Positions 1-9,534 of a stretch of 64,000 nucleotides of DNA are shown here, in pieces. The stretch's first letter is position 1, and each line of letters opens with the position of its first letter. The DNA comes from Sphingomonas aliaeris (GTDB taxonomy: Bacteria > Pseudomonadota > Alphaproteobacteria > Sphingomonadales > Sphingomonadaceae). The notes beneath the pieces are model-generated. The model was not told the DNA's origin. It was given only the letters and a program-made list of their open reading frames with translations, and did no database searches. The translations under genes were made by a program, and so were the position numbers. Location: the NCBI RefSeq assembly GCF_016743815.1, contig NZ_CP061035.1:2916501-2980500 (forward strand). Reading direction: 5' to 3'.

Positions 1-780
1 CGCGATCCGGACATCGCGCACGACGCCGTCCTCGACCGCGATCGCAGCAGCGACGGAGACCAGCGCAAACGCATAGCTCGCCCGGTCCCGCACCTTGCGA
101 TACGTCGAGTTCCCAGCGAACGTCAGCGCGGGCAATTCGATCGCGGTAATCAGCTCGCCCGGCTCCAGCACCGTGTCGATCTCCGGATGATCCCCCGGCA
201 GCCGGTGCAGGTCCACGAACGGCAGCGTCCGCGCGCCACCCGCGCCTTCCAGATGAACGATTGCATCCAGCGCCGCCAGCGCCACGCACATATCCGACGG
301 ATGCGTCGCGACGCACGCATCCGACGTACCCAGTATCGCATGCCCGCGGTCGAACCCGCCGATCGCATCACAGCCCGATCCCGGCTGGCGCTTGTTGCAG
401 CGCGAACCGTCCGTATCGTAGAAATAGGTACAGCGCGTCCGTTGCAGCATGTTCCCGCCGACCGTCGCCATGTTGCGGATCTGCGCCGAAGCCCCTGCCA
501 ATACCGCGCGTGCCAGCACCGGATAGCGGGTGCGTACTGCAATATGTTCGGCAAGTGCGGTGTTGCGCACACCCGCTCCGATCATCAGTCCGCCGCTTTC
601 CGTCTCCTGGATCGAACCGGAAAAGCCGGTCACGTCGATCAAAGTCGCGGGCCGCGCGATCGTCTCGCGCATCAGATCCACCAGATTGGTCCCGCCGCCG
701 AGGTACGCCGCAGACCCGACCGCACCCAAACGCAGCGCTTCGCTGGTATCCCCGGCGCGAGCATAATCGAACGGGGTCAT
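1..780 (-). CDS. Molybdenum hydroxylase FAD-binding subunit (PaoB/YagS type), 3' end cut by window edge
   Basis: This is the middle subunit of a three-part xanthine dehydrogenase-family aldehyde oxidoreductase; it carries FAD and passes electrons between the iron-sulfur and molybdenum subunits. The 260 visible codons hold the FAD-binding motifs LGGGTNLVDLM (near residue 30) and TVGGNMLQRTRC (near residue 110). After the second motif lies a cysteine-rich insert (C-T-Y-F-Y-D, R-C-N-K, G-C-D-A) like the 4Fe-4S site of E. coli PaoB. The ATG at 780 overlaps the stop of the 2Fe-2S gene (ATGA). The molybdopterin subunit would be expected next, left of the window. Confidence 0.9.
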   Translation of the reverse strand, partial: MTPFDYARAGDTSEALRLGAVGSAAYLGGGTNLVDLMRETIARPATLIDVTGFSGSIQETESGGLMIGAGVRNTALAEHIAVRTRYPVLARAVLAGASAQIRNMATVGGNMLQRTRCTYFYDTDGSRCNKRQPGSGCDAIGGFDRGHAILGTSDACVATHPSDMCVALAALDAIVHLEGAGGARTLPFVDLHRLPGDHPEIDTVLEPGELITAIELPALTFAGNSTYRKVRDRASYAFALVSVAAAIAVEDGVVRDVRIA

Positions 781-1286
781 GCCGCCATCTCCGATGCGAC
801 GGTTTCGGTGATCGCGTCGATGATGCCGTTATGCGCCCCACACCGGCACAGATTGCCGCTCATCCGTTCCTGCAATTCCTCGCGGGTCAGCGTGACCCGT
901 TCTGCGGACAGGTCGCCACTGACATGGCTGGGCAACCCGCGCTTCGCCTCCGCCGCCATGCCGATCGCGGAGCAGATCTGGCCCGGCGTGCAATACCCGC
1001 ACTGGAACCCGTCATGATCGATGAACGCCTGTTGCAGCGGGTGAAGGCCGCCCTCCCCGCTCAACCCCTCGATCGTCGCGATCTCGCGCCCGTCGAACTG
1101 AACCGCAAGCGCGAGGCAGGACAGGATCCGGTCGCCATCCGCCAGCACCGTGCAGGCACCGCATGCGCCCTGGTTGCAGCCTTTCTTCGTCCCCGACAGA
1201 TGAAGCCCTTCGCGCAACAGGTCCAGCAGCGACACGCGGGGATCGCCCGGCAGGTCCACGGGCGAACCATTGACGATTATCGGCAT
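777..1286 (-). CDS. Molybdenum hydroxylase 2Fe-2S subunit (PaoA/YagT type)
   Basis: Electron-transfer subunit of the aldehyde/xanthine oxidoreductase, 169 residues. The N-terminal plant-type ferredoxin cluster site reads GTKKGCNQGACGAC, followed by a distal cysteine. The C-terminal 2Fe-2S domain has QCGYCTPGQ and NLCRCGAH. The frame is open much further upstream, but the start at 1286 gives the usual MPIIVNG beginning and has AGGAG just upstream. E. coli PaoA has a Tat leader; none is visible from this start, so the protein may be cytoplasmic or the start may lie further up. It is cotranscribed with the FAD gene through a 4-base overlap and is divergent from the YdeP-type gene. Confidence 0.92.
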   Translation of the reverse strand: MPIIVNGSPVDLPGDPRVSLLDLLREGLHLSGTKKGCNQGACGACTVLADGDRILSCLALAVQFDGREIATIEGLSGEGGLHPLQQAFIDHDGFQCGYCTPGQICSAIGMAAEAKRGLPSHVSGDLSAERVTLTREELQERMSGNLCRCGAHNGIIDAITETVASEMAA

Positions 1287-1482
1287 CGGGGTCTCCTGAA
1301 CGACGGTCGACGCGCGTCCGCCTGCGGGGCGCGATCTCGGCGACAAACTGCGCGCGTCGGGATGACTATGCAACGATTGCGTTGCATCACAGGATATTAA
1401 GGCAGATTTATCGCGCCCTCGCCCCCCTTTCGCATTGCCGGACGTTGGGCTTATGATCGCCTGATACAATCGAAAGATCCCG

Positions 1483-3780
1483 ATGACCGACAAGCGCAGT
1501 CTGCCGCACTCCCCCGGACCCGCCGGCGGGTGGGGATCCCTGAAGGGCATCGCTCAAATCTTCGGTGAGACATGGGCGACGCCCAGCGTGCTCGCTACGC
1601 TCGGGCAGCTGAACAAACCCAAAGGCGTGATGTGCGTCTCCTGCGCATGGCCGAAGCCCGCAAACTATTCAGCGTTCGAATTCTGCGAGAACGGTGCGAA
1701 GGCGACCCTGTGGGAGATGACCAGCGCGCGCTGCACGCCGGTATTCTGGGCGAAATCAGGTCATACCGTCACCGCGCTCCGCGACTGGGCGGACCACGAT
1801 CTGGAGATGACCGGGCGTCTGACCCACCCCCTGCGCTACGACGCGGTCAGCGATCGCTATCTGGAAGTCACGTGGGACGAGGCGTTCGCCGGGATCGCTG
1901 CCGCCCTCCAGCCGCTCGAACCCGATCAGGCGGTGTTCTACGCTTCGGGCCATGCCGGGCTGGAGGCGTCGTATCTCTACGCGTTGCTGGCGCGCGCGTA
2001 TGGCACGAACAACCTGCCGCAAAGCTCCAACATGTGTCACGAGACTACGTCGGTCGGGTTGACGAAGGTGATCGGCTCGCCGGTCGGCACGATCGTCTGG
2101 GATGATCTGGAGAAGGCGGACGCCTTCTTCTTCTTCGGTCAAAATCCCGGCACGAACAGTCCGCGCTTCCTGCACCCGCTGAAGGATGCGAAGGATCGCG
2201 GCGCAAAGATCGTCACGTTCAACCCGATCATCGAACAAGGGCTCGTATCGTTCGTCGACCCGCAGAGCCCATCGGCGATGCTGACCGGCAAGGCGACGAC
2301 CATCTCGGACCAGTATCACCAGCTGAAGGCGGGCGGTGATATCGCGGCGCTGCTCGGCATGTGCAAATGCGTCGTCGAGGCGGACGATACGGCCCGCGCC
2401 GCCGGCCAGCCAGCGGTGATCGATCATGCTTTCGTCGCCGAACACACGACCGGCTTCGATGACTTCATCGCGAGTTGCCGCGCCGCGGACTGGGCCGAAA
2501 TCGAACGCGAGAGCGGACTTCCACAGGCCGCGATCCGCGACGCGGCGGGTGTCTACATCGCCGCCGAACGCGTCATCGGCGTATACGGCATGGGGCTGAC
2601 ACAACACGCCCACGGCGCGCTCAACGTCGCGATGCTCGTCAATTTGTTGATGCTGCGCGGGAATATCGGCAAGCCCGGCGCAGGCTGTTGCCCCGTGCGC
2701 GGGCATAGCAACGTGCAAGGCCAGCGCACCGTCGGCATCGCCGAAAAGGCGCACCTCGTCCCGCTCGATACGATCGACGACCTGTTCGACATCACGTCTC
2801 CGCGTCACGACGGCATGAACATCGTCGAGGCGGTCGAGGGGCTGATCGAGGGGAAAGTCCGCGCGTTCATTTGCCTCGGCGGCAATCTGCTTCGCGCGGT
2901 ACCCGACCAGAAACGAATGGAGGAGGCCTGGCCGAAGCAGGACCTGACCGTGATGGTATCGACCAAGCTGAACCGCAGCCACTTGTTCCCCGGCAAGACG
3001 GCCTACATCCTGCCTTGCCTCGGCCGCTACGAAAAGGATGTGCAGGCCTCCGGCAACCAGTCTGTGACGAGCGAGGACAGTTTTTCGATGATCAACGGTT
3101 CGGTCGGCCGCCGCGCCCCGGTGTCGGACGCGGTGAAGAGCGAACTCGCGATCGTCACGGGCATCGCGCAGGCAACGCTGCCCCAGAACGACAGGCTAAA
3201 ATGGCGCGAATGGACCGGCAATTACGCATTGGTCCGTGACCTGATCGAAGCCACCTATCCCGACGATTTCCGCAACTATAACGCGCGCATGTTCGAAGCC
3301 GGCGGCTTCTACCGCGGCAACGGCGCGCACAATCGCATCTGGAAAACGGATAGCGGCAAGGCGGTCTTCACGACGCCAGGCGAACTCAATTCGGTCGGCT
3401 TCAAGGATGCGCCGGGACGCTACCGGCTGATGACAATCCGGTCGAACGATCAGTTCAACACCACAATCTACGGCTATTCCGATCGCTTCCACGGGATCGA
3501 AGGCACGCGCGACGTGCTGCTGATGAACCCCGACGACATTGCGGAGGCGGGCTTGCGCGACGGGCAGTCGGTGCGGATGATCACGGATGCGGAGGACGGC
3601 ATCGACCGGCAACTAGGCGGCCTGACGCTCACGGCCTATCGCCTGCCGCGGGGCACGGTCGCCTCTTATTACCCGGAATGCAACGTGCTCGTTCCAGTCG
3701 CGCTGCACGATGATCTGTCGAAGACGCCCGCGTCCAAATCGGTCCCGGTGCGGATCGTCGCGGATGCAGGTGCGGCCTAG
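1483..3780 (+). CDS. FdhF/YdeP family molybdopterin oxidoreductase
   Basis: Molybdopterin-guanine-dinucleotide enzyme of the formate dehydrogenase/DMSO reductase superfamily, 765 residues, which matches the family length. The N-terminal part has the YdeP-type CVSCAWPKPANY motif (around residue 50). The middle carries the molybdopterin-binding region with FFFGQNPGTNSPRF and a GxxNVQGQRT segment. The C-terminal domain has the cofactor-binding RSNDQFNTTIYGYSDRFHG stretch. Members of this family are linked in E. coli to acid resistance, but the substrate is not known and I do not assign one here. Its divergent placement from a second molybdenum enzyme operon suggests a molybdoenzyme neighbourhood. 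Confidence 0.88.
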   Translation: MTDKRSLPHSPGPAGGWGSLKGIAQIFGETWATPSVLATLGQLNKPKGVMCVSCAWPKPANYSAFEFCENGAKATLWEMTSARCTPVFWAKSGHTVTALRDWADHDLEMTGRLTHPLRYDAVSDRYLEVTWDEAFAGIAAALQPLEPDQAVFYASGHAGLEASYLYALLARAYGTNNLPQSSNMCHETTSVGLTKVIGSPVGTIVWDDLEKADAFFFFGQNPGTNSPRFLHPLKDAKDRGAKIVTFNPIIEQGLVSFVDPQSPSAMLTGKATTISDQYHQLKAGGDIAALLGMCKCVVEADDTARAAGQPAVIDHAFVAEHTTGFDDFIASCRAADWAEIERESGLPQAAIRDAAGVYIAAERVIGVYGMGLTQHAHGALNVAMLVNLLMLRGNIGKPGAGCCPVRGHSNVQGQRTVGIAEKAHLVPLDTIDDLFDITSPRHDGMNIVEAVEGLIEGKVRAFICLGGNLLRAVPDQKRMEEAWPKQDLTVMVSTKLNRSHLFPGKTAYILPCLGRYEKDVQASGNQSVTSEDSFSMINGSVGRRAPVSDAVKSELAIVTGIAQATLPQNDRLKWREWTGNYALVRDLIEATYPDDFRNYNARMFEAGGFYRGNGAHNRIWKTDSGKAVFTTPGELNSVGFKDAPGRYRLMTIRSNDQFNTTIYGYSDRFHGIEGTRDVLLMNPDDIAEAGLRDGQSVRMITDAEDGIDRQLGGLTLTAYRLPRGTVASYYPECNVLVPVALHDDLSKTPASKSVPVRIVADAGAA

Positions 3781-3789
3781 CGGCCAAAC

Positions 3790-5670
3790 CTAGGCAGCGG
3801 GCGGCGCATCCTTTTTGGCAGCCATCGCCGCCTGCCCGGCATCCATCATGTCGCCCAGCGCGCCGATCGGGCTCGCGGTCGGCATCGCGCCCATCGCCCG
3901 TGTCAGCGCCGTCGGATCGATTTTTTCCGGATTGCCGGCAAGCAATTCGAACGCGGCGGCTGCCGGCAGTCCGGCAAATGCGGCGCCATAGCGCTGATGC
4001 AATTTGGTAAGCGCGCTACCATGTCCAAGCATCGCCGAGGTGATTGCCTGTCGCAGCACGATCGCCTGTCCCACTTCGCTCAATTGCCCTGGCGGCGGCA
4101 ACAAAACGGACCCCACCGTCTCCAGCCGCGCCCAATCTCGCGCGCGCCAGTAAATCTCGGCCGTGATTGCGGCGCCGTCCGGCACATCGTCCAGCACGGC
4201 CAGCGCCTCGCGGGTCTTGCCCAGCAACGTGAGCCCCACCGCCTCCAATCGCCGCCGTTGCGCGGTCATATCCTCTGGATAGGCGAGATCGTCCGTTGCC
4301 CGCAGAACACGGATCGCCGCGGCGGGATCGCCCGCAAGGATGCGCAGACTGGCGATGCGGATCGACAGCGGCCCCTCGGCCACGTCGCGCGTCGTCGCGG
4401 CAGACAAGCGATGATCAAGCAGATCGGCCGCCCGATCGTACAGGCCGGCCGCCTGCAAACGGGTCACCAGCATTTCCCCCAGCCGCACCCCTTCCAGCCC
4501 ACTCGGCGCGAATTCGCGATAATCCCAGAACAACCCCATCGCCTTTGCCAGCGGCAGGGTCGATGCGGGCGCAAGCAGCACAGCCAGCCGCGACCGTAAT
4601 GTCGCGACGAGAGGCCCCGCTTCGGTACCCAGATCGTAATATCGTGACAGGATTGCACCTGATCCAAGCTCGCGCACCGGATCGTGCGTTTGTTCGCCAA
4701 GTTGCATCGACAATGTCAGCGCGCGCCGTTCCAGCGCGTCGCCACGCCAGCCGATCAACAGCACGTCCAGTTGCTTCAACGCCTCCTCGACCGGCATCGT
4801 CTTGCTTGAAAGTCCATATTGGATGGTCGAAAACATGCCCTCCGCGCGCTGTTGCCGCGTGCCAAGCGATGCCACGCGCGCCAATCGCAATCGACCGTCC
4901 TGCGCATAGCCAAGCGCGAGGTCTGCCTTCCCACGCAAAAGGTTGGCGCTCGTATCGGTGTCGGGCAACGGGGCCAGCCAACCAAGCGCGATCTTATACT
5001 CGCCCGCATCCACAGCGGCACGGGCTGCGGCCAGCGTGAAGGCCTTGCGCGCTGACGGCCGACGTGCGTTGATCGCAGGAACAGCGCAATTGAAGTCCGC
5101 CAGCGCCGCCTTGCCCTGCCCCAGGTCGGACAATGCCCGCATTCGCCAGAGGCACGCTTCGGGATCGGCCACCAGTCCGAACCGGCGCAGCGTATCGACG
5201 CCGTCCTCCAGATGCCATGCCTGTATCTGTGCGATGCCATTCGCGCGCTGCCATGTCGGCACCAATGCGAGATCGGGATCGTCTGCCACCATCACCTCGA
5301 GCACGCCGATCGCGTCCGTTCCTCGCCCGCTGCCGATCAGGCTCCTGACGAATGCCCACCGCGCGGCCTGCCGCTCGCTCGTTCGCGCGACGGCAATTTC
5401 GTGCCAGGCGTCGGCATCTGGTATCGTCGGCCAGGCGTCGAACGCCGAATCGATCGGCTGGTCCGCCAGCCACGCCGCGAAACCCGGCAATCGTACATTG
5501 GGGGCCCGGCCGATCAACGGCGATGGCTCCGCCACCTGACGCGTCTTGGCTACGGGAGGTGGCGTGGAATGCCCGGTTGCGGGGATCGCGTGCGGGGCAG
5601 CGACGGGCGCATGCACTTCGCCATTCGCCGCGGTCGCAGCAAGCACGGCACCGATGACCAGCCGGATCAT
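3790..5670 (-). CDS. Secreted alpha-helical repeat-like protein of unknown function
   Basis: A 626-residue protein starting at the ATG at 5670, with a short signal peptide (MIRLVIGAVLAATAANG) followed by a proline-rich linker. The remainder is Ala/Leu/Arg-rich and helical, with stretches such as AADLLDHRL and LRILAGDPAAAIRVLRA that look like degenerate tetratricopeptide repeats. It probably acts in the periplasm. The start is joined to the small gene upstream by a TGATG overlap, so the two are likely translated together. It lies beside flagellar genes, and a motility-related role is possible but unproven. I do not recognise a named family. Confidence 0.7.
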   Translation of the reverse strand: MIRLVIGAVLAATAANGEVHAPVAAPHAIPATGHSTPPPVAKTRQVAEPSPLIGRAPNVRLPGFAAWLADQPIDSAFDAWPTIPDADAWHEIAVARTSERQAARWAFVRSLIGSGRGTDAIGVLEVMVADDPDLALVPTWQRANGIAQIQAWHLEDGVDTLRRFGLVADPEACLWRMRALSDLGQGKAALADFNCAVPAINARRPSARKAFTLAAARAAVDAGEYKIALGWLAPLPDTDTSANLLRGKADLALGYAQDGRLRLARVASLGTRQQRAEGMFSTIQYGLSSKTMPVEEALKQLDVLLIGWRGDALERRALTLSMQLGEQTHDPVRELGSGAILSRYYDLGTEAGPLVATLRSRLAVLLAPASTLPLAKAMGLFWDYREFAPSGLEGVRLGEMLVTRLQAAGLYDRAADLLDHRLSAATTRDVAEGPLSIRIASLRILAGDPAAAIRVLRATDDLAYPEDMTAQRRRLEAVGLTLLGKTREALAVLDDVPDGAAITAEIYWRARDWARLETVGSVLLPPPGQLSEVGQAIVLRQAITSAMLGHGSALTKLHQRYGAAFAGLPAAAAFELLAGNPEKIDPTALTRAMGAMPTASPIGALGDMMDAGQAAMAAKKDAPPAA

Positions 5671-5870
5671 CACGGCAGATACAATTCGGTGGCAGCCGCG
5701 CAGCCGATCGCGGCCAGCAGGAACAGCAGGGCCATCATCCACGGCGCACCGCGTGTTCCCGCGCCGCCGCCATCCACGACGATCGGATCGGAATCGTGAC
5801 GTCGGCGCTGCGGCGTTTCATCGCCAGCCTTCAACACCCGGACTTTGCCGGGTTTACGATCCTGGCTCAT
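5670..5870 (-). CDS. Small single-pass membrane protein
   Basis: A 66-residue protein with a charged N-terminal half (RKPGKVRVLK, RRRHD) and one C-terminal hydrophobic segment (WMMALLFLLAAIGCAAATELYL), so it is predicted to be a tail-anchored membrane protein. It overlaps the start of the secreted 626-residue protein by one base (TGATG), which implies a two-gene operon and perhaps a shared membrane-linked function. An in-frame ATG 18 codons upstream is possible but gives a less compact protein. Function unknown. Confidence 0.6.
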   Translation of the reverse strand: MSQDRKPGKVRVLKAGDETPQRRRHDSDPIVVDGGGAGTRGAPWMMALLFLLAAIGCAAATELYLP

Positions 5871-5963
5871 TGCGATCCGCCTCGTTCCAACTCGTCCTAT
5901 TATAGGAAGGTTCTCCAGCCACATGGCGGCGACACGATCATTCCCGCCGGAGATTTGCCCGCA

Positions 5964-6365
5964 ATGCGCCGAACTCGATATCTAGCCGCTACCGCGCTGG
6001 TGCTGTCCCAAGGGACCGTGGCGACTGCGAATGGCGGTGCCGCCGCCGGACCGTCCTTGCTGCCGATGAAGGAAATCGTCGTTCCGATCGTCGACGGCTC
6101 GCGGGCCTATGGCCGCCTTCGCGTGAAACTGGTGCTGGTCGCGCATGACGCGGCGGCTATCGCGCCGTTGGAGGCGAGGATGCCGGAGTTGCGGGAGACG
6201 GCGTTGATCGCGGCGGCGGAATTTGCGCGCTTCTACGCGTCACCATTCGCTCCGGTCGATGCGGCACGGCTTGCACGCGATGTCGGCAACGCGCTGACGT
6301 CTCGCGATACCGAGCATGCCATCACACGGGTATTGCTTGTCGGAGTGTTTGCGGAGCGCTCCTGA
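5964..6365 (+). CDS. Secreted FliL-like protein
   Basis: 133 residues with an N-terminal signal (RYLAATALVLSQGTVATANG). The body has the pattern of the FliL periplasmic domain: a strand pair (YGRLRVKLVLVA), a P-E-L-R-E-T helix, then a C-terminal helix and strand (AITRVLLVGVFAE). FliL sits at the flagellar basal body beside the stator. Here the hydrophobic start may be a cleaved signal rather than an anchor. The frame is open upstream, but the ATG at 5964 gives the signal peptide. The resemblance is from reading the pattern, so the family call is tentative. Confidence 0.55.
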   Translation: MRRTRYLAATALVLSQGTVATANGGAAAGPSLLPMKEIVVPIVDGSRAYGRLRVKLVLVAHDAAAIAPLEARMPELRETALIAAAEFARFYASPFAPVDAARLARDVGNALTSRDTEHAITRVLLVGVFAERS

Positions 6366-6388
6366 TCGCTCCGTATCCGCCCCGGCTG

Positions 6389-6721
6389 TCACGCGACGCG
6401 GAAATATTCTCTCAACGATACGTGCTTGTTCTTCGAACCGCTCCACAGCGTAACGGACGCCGCGGCAGGTTGCCCGGGCTCGACCATCACTGCATCTGGC
6501 TGGTTTACCGAGATAGCACTGGTTTCGAACATGCCGTCTTCACGGGTAAGGCGGTCGAACACCATTTCGGCGCAGGCCCGGAGGTCCGGATCCTCGCGCG
6601 GACCAAACGTCTCGATAATCTCGTTATCGAGTAAGCCGTGATCGACCGCTGCCCGGCGAGCGGCATGCCCCCAAAGGGATGCGACGCCATCGAACGTCAA
6701 TTCCAAAGTAATACGAACCAT
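6389..6721 (-). CDS. Hypothetical protein
   Basis: A 110-residue acidic soluble protein beginning MVRITLELTFDG. It has alternating strands and helices and no signal peptide or membrane segment. It is convergent with the FliL-like gene, with 23 bases between the stops. An upstream ATG adds six residues. I recognise no family. Confidence 0.5.
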   Translation of the reverse strand: MVRITLELTFDGVASLWGHAARRAAVDHGLLDNEIIETFGPREDPDLRACAEMVFDRLTREDGMFETSAISVNQPDAVMVEPGQPAAASVTLWSGSKNKHVSLREYFRVA

Positions 6722-7095
6722 ACCCACACTCCGGTTCATCTTGCCCCCGCAAAATGGATCGAATTGACCTCTGTCATCGGCAAGCCAGGCTTAGCATGGC
6801 CCACCCCGTTCCGAGATGAATCGTTGCGACATCGATCTGGCACCGCAACCTTGCTTCGCTTAACTTATATCAAACCATTATACAAGATGATCCCGAAACG
6901 GATCAAAGTTGATTTGACGTCGGGTAAAGGGCGAGAAGGATGCGGACCGAGGTCCGGGTCCGTACAGACAATCTAATCAGGTAACTCGTGAAACTACTTC
7001 ACCGGCCATTTGCTTTACCGTCTTGGCACCGCCGAGCAACGGCTCGGCGGTGCTATGAAGGGATGAACGAGGCCGCGATCGGCACCATCACGCGA
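6722..7095. other. Intergenic region with a strong hairpin
   Basis: 374 bases without a supported gene. It contains a perfect 10-bp inverted repeat (CACCGCCGAG at 7027-7036 and CTCGGCGGTG at 7043-7052) just beyond the flagellin stop, a plausible transcript end for the flagellin gene. It lacks a clear T run on that strand. I see nothing else in the rest. Confidence 0.5.
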
Positions 7096-7980
7096 TTAGT
7101 TCTGGAACAGCGAGGTGATCGTCTGCGGCGCCTGGTTGGCGATCGACAGTGCCTGCACGCCGAGCTGTTGCTTGACCTGCAGGGCCTGCAACTTCGCCGA
7201 TTCCTTGGCGAGGTCGGCGTCTACCAGATTGCCGATGCCGCTCTCGATCGTGTCGGACAGCTTGCTGGTGAACGTAATCTGGTTATCGATATTGCGCGAC
7301 GCGGAACCAAGATCGCTCAACTTGCTGCTCAGCGTGGTCGCCATCGTGTTCAGCGTGTCGATCGCCTTTTTGGCCTTGTCCGCCGTGTCGATCGTTGAAT
7401 TCTTGCCAAGTACCCCGGTGCCCGTCCCGGTAGATGCGGTCTCGGTGGCTGGCAGATCAAGTTCGAAGTTCGACACGGTCAGGACATCCGGCGTGAACGT
7501 CGTGCCGCTGGTCGTGGCGAGATTGCTGAGCGATTGAAGCGCGCTGATCGTGCCGCCGCTCGTCTTCAACAGGTTGGTGCCGTTGAATTCCGCCGAACTG
7601 ACGATCGTGGTGATCTGGTCGCGGAGCGCGGTGAAGTCCTTGTTGTACGCCGCACGGCTGTCTGCACTGACGCCGTCATCGGCCGCCTGCTTGGCCAGCG
7701 TACGCATCTGGTTGACGACATCGGAAATCTGTTCGGCGCCGGCGACGGCAACATCGGTCACGCTCTTGGCACGATTCAGTGACGACGTTACCGCCTTCAG
7801 ATCGCTGAGATTGCCGCGCAGATTCTGCGCGATCGAGAATGAGGACGAATCATCCTTGGTGGACGACACGATGAGTCCGGAGTTGATGCGGCTCTGCACC
7901 GACGCCAGGCCCTTGGACGTCGCATTCAACGCCTGAAGCGCGGCGGCCGCGCCGACATTGGTATTCACCGAAAAGGTCAT
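7096..7980 (-). CDS. Flagellin (paralogue 1)
   Basis: Flagellar filament subunit of 294 residues. The N-terminal D0/D1 helices (FSVNTNVGAAAALQALNAT, then GLIVSSTKDDSSSFSIAQNLRG) and the C-terminal helix ending LGVQALSIANQAPQTITSLF are the conserved polymerisation ends. The middle is short, as in small flagellins that lack large outer domains. The ATG at 7980 has a purine-rich GAAGGAAC site upstream. A second, very similar flagellin lies immediately upstream on the same strand with its own start and a 190-base spacer, so both may be separately expressed. Confidence 0.95.
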   Translation of the reverse strand: MTFSVNTNVGAAAALQALNATSKGLASVQSRINSGLIVSSTKDDSSSFSIAQNLRGNLSDLKAVTSSLNRAKSVTDVAVAGAEQISDVVNQMRTLAKQAADDGVSADSRAAYNKDFTALRDQITTIVSSAEFNGTNLLKTSGGTISALQSLSNLATTSGTTFTPDVLTVSNFELDLPATETASTGTGTGVLGKNSTIDTADKAKKAIDTLNTMATTLSSKLSDLGSASRNIDNQITFTSKLSDTIESGIGNLVDADLAKESAKLQALQVKQQLGVQALSIANQAPQTITSLFQN

Positions 7981-8173
7981 GAGCACTGTTCCTTCTGAAA
8001 CGATCGGCCATGACCGATCCTGCGTTTCATTGTGGGAAGGAAAATGCCCTGCCGGTCATGGTAAACACGATTTTATTGTTTCACGTCGGAGAAGGAGGAT
8101 CGGGATGGCTTCTGCCATCCCGATCCCCGCGATCCCGCCAGCTGTTTAGGGGGTGCCGGCGGTGCCGGCGTCC

Positions 8174-9055
8174 TTAACGGAACAGCGACGTGATCGTCTG
8201 CGGCGCCTGGTTGGCGATCGACAGTGCCTGAACGCCAAGCTGCTGCTTGACCTGCAAGGACTGCAGCTTCGCCGATTCCTTGGCGAGATCCGCATCGACG
8301 AGATTGCCGATGCCGCCTTCGACCGAATCCGACAGCTTACTCGTGAAAGTCTGCTGCGCATCGATCGCTCGTGCCGCCGAACCCAGCGTGCTGAGCTTGC
8401 CCGACAGGGTGGTGCTCAGCTTATCGAGGGTATCGATCGCCTTCTTCGCCTTGGACGACGTGTCGATCGTCGAGTCCTTGCCCAGGACACCGGTGCCGGC
8501 GCCGGTGGACGCGGTTTCGGTCGACGCAAGGTCCAGCGTCTGGTTGTCGACGGTCAATGTGTCCGGCGTAAACGTGGTGCCGGACGAGGTGGCGGTATTG
8601 GTCAGCGACTGCAACGCACTCACGGTGCCGCCGCTGGTCTTCAACAGGTTCGTTCCGTTGAACTCGGACGAGTTGACGATCGTGGTGATCTGATCGCGAA
8701 GGGCCGTAAAGTCCTTGTTGTATGCGGCGCGCGTTTCGGTGCTGATACCGTCATCCGACGCCTGCTTTGCAAGCGTCTTCATCTGGTTGACAACGTCCGA
8801 AATCTGCTCCGCACCCGCGACTGCCACGTCGACGACGCTCTTCGCCCGGCTGAGCGAAGTGCTGACCGCCTTCAAACCGCCCAGATCGCCACGAAGGCCC
8901 TGCGCGATTGCATAGGAAGCGGAATCGTCCTTGGTCGACGCCACGCTCATGCCGGTGTTGATGCGGCTCTGAACGGTCGCCAATCCCTTGGTCGTCTGAT
9001 TCAACGACTGGAGAGCAGCGAAAGCGCCAGTATTGGTGTTTACGGAAAAAGCCAT
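8174..9055 (-). CDS. Flagellin (paralogue 2)
   Basis: A 293-residue flagellin that starts MAFSVNTNTGAFAALQ at 9055, with GAAGGAAATATT upstream. It is close to the downstream copy over its whole length, including the central AxTETASTGxGTGVLGKxSTID segment and the C-terminal VQALSIANQAPQTITSLFR. The open frame extends 29 codons further upstream, but those residues do not resemble flagellin. A tandem pair like this points to gene duplication. The two could form a mixed filament or be differentially used. Confidence 0.95.
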   Translation of the reverse strand: MAFSVNTNTGAFAALQSLNQTTKGLATVQSRINTGMSVASTKDDSASYAIAQGLRGDLGGLKAVSTSLSRAKSVVDVAVAGAEQISDVVNQMKTLAKQASDDGISTETRAAYNKDFTALRDQITTIVNSSEFNGTNLLKTSGGTVSALQSLTNTATSSGTTFTPDTLTVDNQTLDLASTETASTGAGTGVLGKDSTIDTSSKAKKAIDTLDKLSTTLSGKLSTLGSAARAIDAQQTFTSKLSDSVEGGIGNLVDADLAKESAKLQSLQVKQQLGVQALSIANQAPQTITSLFR

Positions 9056-9270
9056 CAATATTTCCTTCTGGAAATTACCGGCTGCTTCTGCGGCCGCGGA
9101 TCGTAACGGCGATCCACCGGCGACCGGAATTCTTCCAGCCACTCCCCATCATATGAAGGAAAAAACTGACCCGGACGAACCTGACGAAATATTGATGGTA
9201 AATATTCGGTTAACTATACTTAACCGATTATTCCTTTTTGAATCCCTGCTGTGTTACGATGCTGCGACCG

Positions 9271-9534
9271 TCAGAATGGGAACAGTGCGTCGTAGATCTG
9301 CTGACCCCACCGCGCCTGTTGCGCCTGGGTCAATTGGCCGCGTCCGCCATAACTGATGCGCGCTTCTGCGATCTTGGTGTGCGGTATGCTGTTGTCGCGG
9401 GCAATGTCCTGCGGACGGACGATGCCGGTGACGATCAGTTCGCGCAGTTCGTAATTGACGCGCATTTCCTGACGCCCGCGGATCACCAGGTTGCCGTTGG
9501 GCAATACGTTGGTCACGATCGCGGACATCGTCAT
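9271..9534 (-). pseudogene. flgH: flgH remnant: C-terminal part of flagellar L-ring protein
   Basis: The last roughly 88 codons of an L-ring protein are recognisable: AIVTNVLPNGNLVIRGRQE, then ELRELIVTGIVRPQDIARDN, then IPHTKIAEARISYGGRG, ending QQARWGQQIYDALFPF. Upstream of about 9534 the frame continues only as the antisense of flhA, so the signal peptide, lipobox and first two thirds of FlgH are missing. This fragment cannot make an L-ring. It sits head to head with the truncated flhA, which marks a deletion or inversion breakpoint between 9527 and 9534. Confidence 0.85.

Noticed and set aside
1756..2982. A 408-codon minus-strand frame opposite the YdeP-type gene
   Set aside because: Antisense shadow rich in Arg/Asp/Val without domains; the plus strand has clear molybdoenzyme motifs.
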